NCBI RefSeq assembly: GCF_003231275.1
Contig: NZ_QKVL01000028.1
Span: 1 to 64,000, forward strand
Reading direction: 5' to 3'
Origin: Pseudomonas huaxiensis
GTDB taxonomy: Bacteria; Pseudomonadota; Gammaproteobacteria; Pseudomonadales; Pseudomonadaceae
DNA length: 64,000 nucleotides
Shown: positions 57,303 to 64,000 of the stretch, one piece after another
How the letters are laid out: each line of letters starts with the position of its first letter
How positions within the stretch are numbered: the stretch's first letter is position 1
The notes under the pieces: model-generated
What the model saw: the letters and a program-made list of their open reading frames with translations, nothing else
The model's database searches: none
Told to the model about the DNA's origin: nothing
Position numbers and translations under genes: made by a program

Positions 57303-57397
57303 CTTTTGACAAGCGCCTTCCAACCACCACATAACCGAAAGATGTATAGATACCCATGCAGCGATAACGCCCCAAAAGGCCACCACCCAACACCCAT

Positions 57398-57428
57398 AAA
57401 AAAAGGCCCTGACATCACTGTCAGGGCC
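57398..57428 (-). terminator. Intrinsic terminator on the minus strand without a known gene
   Basis: GGCCCTGACA-GTGA-TGTCAGGGCC is followed by seven T on the minus strand. No supported minus-strand gene lies to its right before the divergent or plus-strand gene at 57588, so it may end a small RNA. The remainder of 57303-57587 holds no other feature. Confidence 0.7.
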
Positions 57429-57587
57429 CCGTTCAAGTAGCGTATGACCCACGAAAACACGATAAGTTTCACCCAAAAAACAACAACTTAGAAATATGTG
57501 TTGCAGTCGTGTTACTCGTCGGATTTACGTTGTCAGCCACACCTCAAGGAACGCAGGATCGCCGCGTCATCCCTTTGAGGCTCTCGT

Positions 57588-58061
57588 ATGAAGTACTCCT
57601 CGATTCTCGTGTTGTCCCTCAGCCTGCTCAGTGGCGTTGCCAGTGCAGGCGGCACCACCGAAGCCGGTATTGGCGGCGCATTGGGTGGGGTATTGGGCTC
57701 GGTGGTCGGTCAGTCGATCGGTGGCAGCACCGGCTCGGCGATCGGCGCAGGCCTCGGTGGCGCGGCCGGTAGTGCCGTCGGCGCCGACAAGCGCAGCCGC
57801 GGCGAAGCCGCCATCGGCGGCGCCCTGGGCGCAGCAGGCGGCAACGTGGTGGGCCGCAGCATGGGCGGCAACACCGGCAGCCTGATCGGTGCCGCCGCCG
57901 GCGGTGGCGCGGGCGGTGCGCTGGGCAACTACATGGGCAACAAGGCCGATGAAGACGACCGTCGCTACAACGACCGCGGTCGTGGCTACGATCGCCGCTA
58001 TGTGCATGACCGCGGTCATCACTACGGCCATCGCAAGCACAAGCGCCACTGGCGCCATTGA
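57588..58061 (+). CDS. Glycine-zipper protein with basic, histidine-rich tail
   Basis: This 157-residue exported protein has a signal peptide of about 20 residues (SLLSGVASA/GG). Residues 21-118 form repeated GxxxG units (IGGALGGVLGSVVGQSIGG; IGAAAGGGAGGALGNYMGN) of the glycine-zipper kind that insert in or associate with membranes. The last 35 residues are rich in Arg, His and Tyr (GHHYGHRKHKRHWRH) and could bind metal, lipopolysaccharide or nucleic acid. The function is unknown. Confidence 0.75.
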   Translation: MKYSSILVLSLSLLSGVASAGGTTEAGIGGALGGVLGSVVGQSIGGSTGSAIGAGLGGAAGSAVGADKRSRGEAAIGGALGAAGGNVVGRSMGGNTGSLIGAAAGGGAGGALGNYMGNKADEDDRRYNDRGRGYDRRYVHDRGHHYGHRKHKRHWRH

Positions 58062-58071
58062 TTGATGCCTG

Positions 58072-58105
58072 CGTATTGCGCCTCTCTCCCGGGAGGCGCA
58101 ATACG
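58072..58105 (+). other. Stem-loop after the glycine-zipper gene
   Basis: CGTATTGCGCCTC (58072-58084) pairs perfectly with GAGGCGCAATACG (58093-58105). There is no T-run, so it is probably a 3'-end or processing structure. Confidence 0.65.
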
Positions 58106-58404
58106 GAAAGCCCCCACACTCCTTGCACCATTGGCTTATCAAGCCAAACGCCATCACACTTTTGGCTTACGCCATACACCTACGTCTTCCGCCTCTCCTA
58201 AGCCACGCCCGAATCTTACAGTGCGCGGCCCCTAAAGCGTTTCAGCCAATAATCCTGTCCACATGGTCAGCGCACGCTCCTTGTGTTTTGCCAAGGCACG
58301 CCCGTGACTGACCAGTCGGATTAAGGGGCGTCCCGATTTTGACGTCAAATGACTACCGCTACCATGCGAAGCCTTTCAAAGGACAGCAGGCTTAAGGGAT
58401 GCGG
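58106..58404. other. Intergenic region upstream of the chemosensory operon
   Basis: About 300 bases without a gene. A perfect 12-base palindrome, TTTGACGTCAAA (58338-58349), lies about 55 bases before the first gene and may be an operator. No FliA-type promoter was recognised. Confidence 0.4.
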
Positions 58405-59484
58405 ATGTACTTGGGAATCGGGATAGGAATCGCCCTCTGCGCCAGTGGCATGTTCTTCGGCCAGCCCTGGGCGAATATCGCCGGGCTACTGCTGATCGCC
58501 CTGGCCGCCGCGCTCTGGGGGCCGCGCAAGATCGTCTCGCCAACCCCGTCTCACCTTGAACAACACCTCCCCCTCGAACAACCACCGCACCCGCTGGAGC
58601 AACTGCTGCCGGTCGTGATGCCGTCCTGGACCGACAGCCTGCAACAGAGCCGCCGGCTGCTTTCGGACAACATCGGCGGGCTGCTCGATCGCTTCACCGA
58701 TATCAGCCAGCGCCTGCAAGCCAGCCTCGACCAGAGCGAAGACGTACTGACCAGCGGCGGCCTCGGCGAGAACCTGCGCGACGCCAACCAGCGCCTGCAA
58801 GGGGTGACCGAAGCCTTCGCCGCCGGCAGCCGCCGTCAACAGGAATTCCTCGCCACCATCGGCCACCTCGGCAGCTACACCGGCGAATTGCAGCAGATGG
58901 CCCGCCACGTTCAGGAAATCGCCAGCCAGACCAACCTGCTGGCGCTCAACGCCGCCATCGAGGCCGCCCGCGCCGGTGAGTTCGGCCGCGGCTTCGCGGT
59001 GGTCGCCGACGAAGTGCGCAAGCTGTCCCGGCTGTCCGCCGAAACTGGCCGTTCGATGGACAGCAAGGTTGGCGAGATCAACCAGGCGATCCAGTCCAGT
59101 ATCGAAGCCGCCAACGAACTGAGCACCGAAGAACAGCAGAACCTGGCCCGCCTTGAACAGGTGCTGAGCGAAGTCATCAACGGCCTGGGCGACAACCTCG
59201 ACGCCCTCGATGCCGCCTCGCGCAACCTGCAGGGCAACGCCCGTTCGACCCAGGACGACATCCACGCGGTGATGGTCGCCCTGCAGTTCCAGGACCGTGC
59301 CGACCAGATGCTCGACCACCTCCAGATCGATTTGCTGCAACTGCTCGACGCCGTCGAGCGCCGCGACCAGCGCCTGCACGATGCCCAGGCGTGGCTCGCC
59401 CGCCTGCGCGAGCGCTTCACCACCAGTGAAGAGCGCGCCGGCCACAGCCAGGCCGCCACCACCAGCGACGTCACCTTTTTCTAA
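58405..59484 (+). CDS. Methyl-accepting chemotaxis-type signalling protein without a periplasmic sensor
   Basis: This 359-residue protein has a short hydrophobic N-terminus (two helices within 1-40) and no periplasmic domain, then a coiled region and the receptor signalling hairpin EIASQTNLLALNAAIEAARA, GEFGRGFAVVADEVRKL. FQDRADQMLDHL near 300 is also seen in soluble chemoreceptor-like proteins. The start at 58405 is favoured by AAGGG seven bases upstream; 58399 is the alternative. It heads an operon with cheY, a STAS gene, cheA, another receptor and cheW. Confidence 0.8.
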   Translation: MYLGIGIGIALCASGMFFGQPWANIAGLLLIALAAALWGPRKIVSPTPSHLEQHLPLEQPPHPLEQLLPVVMPSWTDSLQQSRRLLSDNIGGLLDRFTDISQRLQASLDQSEDVLTSGGLGENLRDANQRLQGVTEAFAAGSRRQQEFLATIGHLGSYTGELQQMARHVQEIASQTNLLALNAAIEAARAGEFGRGFAVVADEVRKLSRLSAETGRSMDSKVGEINQAIQSSIEAANELSTEEQQNLARLEQVLSEVINGLGDNLDALDAASRNLQGNARSTQDDIHAVMVALQFQDRADQMLDHLQIDLLQLLDAVERRDQRLHDAQAWLARLRERFTTSEERAGHSQAATTSDVTFF

Positions 59485-59501
59485 CTGCCGAGGGCCCTGA
59501 C

Positions 59502-59867
59502 ATGGCCAAGACCATCCTGATCGTCGATGACTCCGCCTCAATGCGCCAACTGGTAAAGATCAGCCTCAATGGCACCGGCCACCAGATCATCGAAGCGTGC
59601 GACGGGCGCGACGCCCTGAGCAAGCTGAACGGGCAAAAGATCAACCTGATCATCAGCGACGTGAACATGCCCAACCTCGATGGCATCGGCCTGGTCAAGG
59701 CGGTCAAGGCCAAGTCCGAGTACCGCTTCACGCCGATCATGATGCTCACCACCGAAAGCGAGCAGGCCAAGAAAGCCGAGGGCCAGGCCGCAGGCGCCAA
59801 GGCCTGGATCGTCAAACCATTCCAGCCGCAGCAACTGCTGGCGGCCGTCGAAAAGCTGATCGGCTGA
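59502..59867 (+). CDS. cheY: CheY-like response regulator
   Basis: This single receiver domain of 121 residues has acid pocket D9/D10, phosphoacceptor D53 (IISDVNMPNLDG), the conserved Thr in MMLTTESE and Lys in WIVKPF. It should be the output of the CheA encoded two genes on. Its stop overlaps the STAS start by one base. Confidence 0.9.
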   Translation: MAKTILIVDDSASMRQLVKISLNGTGHQIIEACDGRDALSKLNGQKINLIISDVNMPNLDGIGLVKAVKAKSEYRFTPIMMLTTESEQAKKAEGQAAGAKAWIVKPFQPQQLLAAVEKLIG

Positions 59868-60175
59868 TGGCTACCCTCACGCTGCATCCGGCCAGTGACC
59901 GGGAACCCGCACAGCTGAGCATGCAGGGTGACCTGACCATCTACGAAGCGAGCGAGACGCAACAGGCGCTGCTCGCCCTGCTGCCCGACGACCCCGGCCC
60001 CTGGACCCTCGACCTGAGCGGCCTGGACGAACTCGACAGCGCCGGCGTCCAGGTGCTGCTGGCTTTGCAGAAGACCCTGGTCCAGGGCGCGCGGGTCACC
60101 GCACTGTCCGACGGAGCCCTCGCGCTGGTCGAGTTGCTGCGCCTCGAAGCCCTGTACCCGGCGAGCAAGGAGTGA
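59867..60175 (+). CDS. STAS-domain protein
   Basis: This 102-residue protein is a single STAS domain of the anti-sigma antagonist kind. LTIYEASETQQALLALLP and LDLSGLDELDSAGVQVLL are diagnostic; S58 in DSAG is the position phosphorylated in SpoIIAA-like proteins. Embedded between cheY and cheA with one-base and three-base spacing, it is part of this chemosensory pathway, perhaps as an output or phosphate sink. No partner kinase of the RsbW kind is nearby. Confidence 0.85.
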   Translation: MATLTLHPASDREPAQLSMQGDLTIYEASETQQALLALLPDDPGPWTLDLSGLDELDSAGVQVLLALQKTLVQGARVTALSDGALALVELLRLEALYPASKE

Positions 60176-60178
60176 GCG

Positions 60179-62224
60179 ATGTTCGATAGCGATCAATGGA
60201 GCCAATTGCTCGAAGGGTTCCTCGAAGAAGCCCGCGACCTGCTCAAGGAAGCCGAAGACAATCTGCTGCGCCTGGAACAGACCAGCGACGACGCCGAGGC
60301 AATCAACGCGCTGTTCCGCGCCGTGCACACCCTCAAGGGCTCGGCGGGAATTTTCTCGCTTGACCCGCTGGTGTCGCTGGCGCACCAACTGGAAAACCAG
60401 TTGATGGGCGTGCGTGACGGGCAACGCAGCCTGAACCCGGCGCTGGTCTCGCTGATGCTCGAGTGCATGGACGAGCTCAACGGCATGGTCGAGAGCATCG
60501 ACCCGCACAGCGCCACCCTCGCCCCGCACACGCCGCGTCAGGCCCAGTTGTTGCTGGCGCTCGGCGGTATCGCTGCGGAAGGCGGCGAAGTGCCTGCCAG
60601 CCAGACGGTTCAGGACGCGGGCGAGATCAACGAGTGGTTCCTATCGATCCGCTTCGACAACGAGCTGCTGCGCAACGGTTTCGAGCCGAGCAGTTTCCTG
60701 CGCTACCTCGACCGGCTGGGCAAGGTCACCTCGCTGCAAACCCTCGCCTGGGCCGTGCCGGACCTCCACGGACTGGACGCCGAAGCCTGCTACCTTGGCT
60801 TCGAGCTGACCCTGATCAGCGCCGCCAGCCGCGAAGAACTGGAAGATGTCTTTGCCCTGGCCGAAGACTTCTGCACCTTGCGCCTGCAAATCCAGGAGGG
60901 CGCCGACAGCCCCGCTGTAGAACCTGTTGTCGCCCCGACGCAAACGTTAGCGCCCGCCCCGCAAGCGCCGGAACCGTCGGTGGCGCAGCCCGCCAGCCAC
61001 GAGCCACGTAACGGCAGCAGCATGGTCAAGGTCGCCGCACACAAGCTCGACGAGCTGATCAACCTGGTCGGCGAGCTGGTGATCAGCACCGCCGGGGCAC
61101 AGATGCAATCGTTGCGCAGCGGTTCCACCGCCTGCATAGAGAGCGTCCAGGCGGTGCAGCAACACGTCGAACAGATTCGCGAGCTGGCGCTGAAACTGCG
61201 CATGGTGGAGATCGGCGAGACCTTCAACCGCTTCCACCGCGTGGTGCGCGATGTCAGCCAGGCGCTGAACAAGAAGATCCAGCTCACCCTGTCCGGCAGC
61301 GAAACCGAACTGGACAAGACCCTCATCGACCGCATCGCCGATCCGCTGGTGCACCTGGTGCGCAACGCCATCGACCACGGCATCGAGCCTTCCAGCGAGC
61401 GCCGCGCCGCCGGCAAGCCGGAACAGGGCAGCCTGCGCCTGAACGCCTATCACGACTCCGGGATGATCGTGCTGGAAGTCAGCGACGACGGCCGCGGCCT
61501 GAACACCGAGCGCATCCGCGAGAAAGCCATTGCCCGCGGCATGCTCGACGCCGACGCCCAACTGAGCGATCAGGACATTCACCTGCTGATCTTCGAGCCG
61601 GGCTTTTCCACGGCCGATGCCGTGTCCAACCTGTCCGGTCGCGGGGTCGGCATGGACGTGGTGCGCAGCGCCATCGACGAGTTGCGCGGGATCATCGAGA
61701 TCGAGTCGCAGCCAGGCAAAGGCTGCACCTTCCGTATCCGCCTGCCGCTGACCCTGGCGATCATCGACGGTTTTCTGGTCAGCGTCGGTGGCGACCACTT
61801 CGTCATCCCGCTGGATATGGTCACCGAGTGCATGGAGGAGCGTACCGACGCCCTCGATGCCAGCGGTCACCTCAACCTGCGGGGCAAGCCGCTGCCCAGC
61901 GTCGACCTCGGCCGGCACTTCGGTCTGCGCGGTGATCCGCGCGTTCGCCGCAACATCGTCGTGGTCAGCCAGGGCCGGCAACAGGCCGGGCTGATCGTCG
62001 AGCAGTTGCTGGGCGAACTGCAGACCGTGATCAAACCCCTGGGGCAGATGTTCCAGCACCTGTCCGGCATCAGCGGCTCGACCATCCTCGGCTCCGGCCA
62101 GGTCGCGCTGATCCTCGATATTCCCAGCCTGTTCCGCCACTTGCAGCAACGCGCCGAGAGCGAACCGCGCCTCGCCACGTCACCGAGCATGCTCAGCCCC
62201 TTTGGAGAGTCACCATGCAAATGA
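60179..62224 (+). CDS. cheA: Chemotaxis histidine kinase CheA
   Basis: This 681-residue kinase has Hpt domain P1 with H50 (FRAVHTLKGSAGIF), a variable middle region ending in a proline-rich linker (about 240-270), dimerisation P3 (KLDELINLVGELVIST, about 286), the ATPase P4 with HLVRNAIDHGIE, VSDDGRGL and SGRGVGMDVV, and a CheW-like P5 from about 520. It should phosphorylate the upstream CheY. Its end overlaps the next receptor gene by ten bases. Confidence 0.93.
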   Translation: MFDSDQWSQLLEGFLEEARDLLKEAEDNLLRLEQTSDDAEAINALFRAVHTLKGSAGIFSLDPLVSLAHQLENQLMGVRDGQRSLNPALVSLMLECMDELNGMVESIDPHSATLAPHTPRQAQLLLALGGIAAEGGEVPASQTVQDAGEINEWFLSIRFDNELLRNGFEPSSFLRYLDRLGKVTSLQTLAWAVPDLHGLDAEACYLGFELTLISAASREELEDVFALAEDFCTLRLQIQEGADSPAVEPVVAPTQTLAPAPQAPEPSVAQPASHEPRNGSSMVKVAAHKLDELINLVGELVISTAGAQMQSLRSGSTACIESVQAVQQHVEQIRELALKLRMVEIGETFNRFHRVVRDVSQALNKKIQLTLSGSETELDKTLIDRIADPLVHLVRNAIDHGIEPSSERRAAGKPEQGSLRLNAYHDSGMIVLEVSDDGRGLNTERIREKAIARGMLDADAQLSDQDIHLLIFEPGFSTADAVSNLSGRGVGMDVVRSAIDELRGIIEIESQPGKGCTFRIRLPLTLAIIDGFLVSVGGDHFVIPLDMVTECMEERTDALDASGHLNLRGKPLPSVDLGRHFGLRGDPRVRRNIVVVSQGRQQAGLIVEQLLGELQTVIKPLGQMFQHLSGISGSTILGSGQVALILDIPSLFRHLQQRAESEPRLATSPSMLSPFGESPCK

Positions 62225-63837
62225 TCAGCAACATGAAGATAGGTGTGCGCCTGACCCTGGGCTTTCTGCTGGTGGTCGCGCTGACCGCGATCATCGGCTT
62301 CATCGGCATCCGTAACCTGAGTCAGGTCAACGACCTCTCCGACCGCATGTACGACCTCGATGTGGTTGGCCTGACGACCTTGCAGGAAGCCAATATCCAG
62401 TTGCTCATGGCCAACCGCGCGGTGCGCCGCAGCCTGATGTCGGTCACGACCGAAGAGCGTGACGAATCGGCCCGCGTCGCCCGTGAGGCGATGGACAAGA
62501 CCCGCGAGCTGCTGACCCGCTCGCGGCAGTACTTCCTGACCCGCGAAGGCCAGATGCAGGTCGAAGCCATCGACGGCCCGCTGCAGAAGTACATCGCGGC
62601 GGCCAATCAGGTGCTGACCGTGCATCAACAATCCGGCGCGCTGCAGCCGATGACCGAGACACTGGCGCTGATGCCGGGCAACACCGAAGCGGCCAACGAA
62701 GTCGATCGCCTGCTCGGCGACGCCAGCACCGCCAAGCAGGCCCGCGCCGGCGAGGCCAATGCCGCAATCACCGAGATCGCCGAAAACTCGCGCTTCCAGA
62801 TGATCATCCTGGTGGCGGTCGCAACGCTGCTCGGCATGCTGGTCGGCGTACTGGTCACCCGCAGCATCACCCGGCCGCTGCTCGGCGCGGTGCAGGCGGC
62901 CGACCGCATGGCCGCCGGCGACCTCAGCCAGGACCTGCAGGTCGACCGCAAGGATGAAACCGGCCGCCTGCTCAGCGCGATGCAGAACATGACCGAGCGC
63001 CTGCGCAGCATCCTCGGCGATGTGCGCAGTTCCGCCGACGCGCTGTCGTCGGCCTCGGAGCAGGTCAGCTCGACGTCCCAGTCCCTGAGCCAGGCCGCCA
63101 ACGAACAGGCTGCCAGCGTCGAGCAGACCAGCGCCTCGGTGGAAGAAATGTCCGCCTCCATTGCGCAGAACACCGAAAGCGCCAAAATCACCGACGGCAT
63201 CGCCGGCAAGGCTGCCAACGACGCCGTGCAAGGCGGTGGCGCGGTGGGCGACACCGTGCTGGCGATGAAACAGATCGCCGAAAAAATCGGCATCATCGAC
63301 GACATCGCCTACCAGACCAACCTGCTCGCCCTCAACGCCGCCATCGAGGCCGCCCGCGCCGGCGATCACGGCAAAGGCTTCGCGGTGGTCGCCGCCGAGG
63401 TGCGCAAGCTCGCCGAACGCAGCCAGGTGGCCGCACAGGAAATCGGACAAGTGGCGTCCAGCAGCGTGCGACTGGCCGAACAGGCCGGGCAACTGCTGGG
63501 CGAAATCGTGCCGAATATCCAGCGCACCTCCGACCTGGTCCAGGAAATCACCGCGGCTTCGCAGGAGCAAAGCAGCGCCGCCGGGCAGATCAACATCGCC
63601 ATGGGTCAGATGAACCAGATCACCCAGCAGAACGCCTCGGCCTCCGAGGAACTGGCGGCCACCGCCGAGGAAATGAACGCCCAGGCCAGCCAGTTGCAGG
63701 AACTGATCGGTTATTTCCGCTTCGAACAAGGCAGTGCACCGCTGCGCGCCACGCGAGCCGGCGACAGCTTGCCAGCACCGGTACGCTCCGGCCCCAAGGC
63801 CCTGATCGATGAAGGCCAGTTCGTCAGCTTCAATTGA
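62215..63837 (+). CDS. Methyl-accepting chemotaxis protein (4HB_MCP-type)
   Basis: This 540-residue receptor has a first membrane helix (VRLTLGFLLVVALTAIIGFI), a periplasmic four-helix bundle (about 32-190), a second helix (MIILVAVATLLGMLVGVLV), a HAMP domain (RPLLGAVQAADRMAAGDLSQ) and the signalling tip YQTNLLALNAAIEAARAGDH. Methylation-type Glu/Gln pairs flank it. The ligand is unknown. It overlaps cheA and is followed by cheW, so it is the dedicated receptor of this array. Confidence 0.9.
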   Translation: MQMISNMKIGVRLTLGFLLVVALTAIIGFIGIRNLSQVNDLSDRMYDLDVVGLTTLQEANIQLLMANRAVRRSLMSVTTEERDESARVAREAMDKTRELLTRSRQYFLTREGQMQVEAIDGPLQKYIAAANQVLTVHQQSGALQPMTETLALMPGNTEAANEVDRLLGDASTAKQARAGEANAAITEIAENSRFQMIILVAVATLLGMLVGVLVTRSITRPLLGAVQAADRMAAGDLSQDLQVDRKDETGRLLSAMQNMTERLRSILGDVRSSADALSSASEQVSSTSQSLSQAANEQAASVEQTSASVEEMSASIAQNTESAKITDGIAGKAANDAVQGGGAVGDTVLAMKQIAEKIGIIDDIAYQTNLLALNAAIEAARAGDHGKGFAVVAAEVRKLAERSQVAAQEIGQVASSSVRLAEQAGQLLGEIVPNIQRTSDLVQEITAASQEQSSAAGQINIAMGQMNQITQQNASASEELAATAEEMNAQASQLQELIGYFRFEQGSAPLRATRAGDSLPAPVRSGPKALIDEGQFVSFN

Positions 63838-63848
63838 GCGAGGTGCCC

Positions 63849-64000
63849 ATGAACCAGCCACAACGAGTCGAAGTGCAAGCCGACGCCATCCAGCACCTGA
63901 GCTTTCGCGTGCGCGAGGCCGGCTACGCGCTGCCCATCGATCTGGTGCGGGAAATCATCGAGTACAACGAAGTCACCCGCGTACCGATGATGCCGAGCTA
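63849..64000 (+). CDS. cheW: CheW coupling protein (partial, runs off the window)
   Basis: The first 50 codons read MNQPQRVEVQADAIQHLSFR, then EAGYALPIDLVREIIEYNEVTRVPMMPS, which is the CheW fold start (F-x-V...Y-A-L-P-I...V-x-E-I-I-E...I-T-R-V-P). It begins 11 bases after the receptor gene. The rest lies beyond 64000. Confidence 0.88.
   Translation, partial: MNQPQRVEVQADAIQHLSFRVREAGYALPIDLVREIIEYNEVTRVPMMPS

Overview
The window is a chromosomal segment of a Pseudomonas, most likely from the P. fluorescens group. The evidence is high-GC coding sequence, several Pseudomonas-type REP palindromes (GGGAGC..GGCTTGCC and GTAGGAGCGAGC types), and a familiar gene order in which rfb/rml dTDP-rhamnose genes are followed by dctBD and then cysQ, nudE, yrfG, a LysM/BON protein, a LysR regulator and fdhD with a YdeP-type oxidoreductase. 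No rRNA, CRISPR array, complete prophage or transposase was found.

Layout. 1-5.1 kb: gabP and a histidine/basic amino acid ABC transporter operon. 5.1-6.5 kb: tandem REP-like palindromes and a methyltransferase gene that carries a striking cluster of DnaA-box sequences. 6.9-13.2 kb: an AT-rich island at a tRNA-Thr(TGT) gene. It contains a PIN-domain gene split by an in-frame stop, a degenerate second copy of the tRNA 3' half plus its terminator, a two-gene Hachiman anti-phage system (hamA, hamB), and a HigA antitoxin next to a decapitated higB remnant that marks the right edge. 13.2-20.3 kb: a DUF6124 gene, topoisomerase IB, an iron-responsive sigma/anti-sigma/TonB-receptor module and a Fic protein preceded by two perfect palindromes. 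20.4-26.8 kb: a four-gene MoxR AAA+/vWA-like/beta-propeller operon, best explained as a predicted NTP-dependent conflict system.

26.9-33.4 kb: an acetyltransferase gene, then an outer-membrane barrel, SnoaL-like protein, FAD oxidase and permease cluster divergent from an AraC regulator, which looks like an amine or amino acid catabolic unit. 33.5-38.4 kb: HicAB, an OprD porin, and a Fur-box-preceded siderophore receptor. 38.6-42.8 kb: agmatine deiminase and a 966-residue kinase/lyase fusion. 43.0-46.4 kb: the complete dTDP-L-rhamnose pathway with overlapping genes. 46.4-56.9 kb: dctBD and small housekeeping enzymes, then the fdhD/ydeP-like pair. 56.9-57.6 kb: a large inverted repeat built around two REP sequences. 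57.6-64 kb: a glycine-zipper protein and an accessory chemosensory operon (MCP, CheY, STAS, CheA, MCP, CheW) that runs off the right end.

For the hunt, the strongest candidates are the MoxR/vWA/propeller operon, the Fic gene with its twin operator, the DnaA-box cluster, the in-frame-stopped PIN gene on the tRNA island and the kinase-lyase fusion. All family assignments come from reading motifs by eye; no database search was run.
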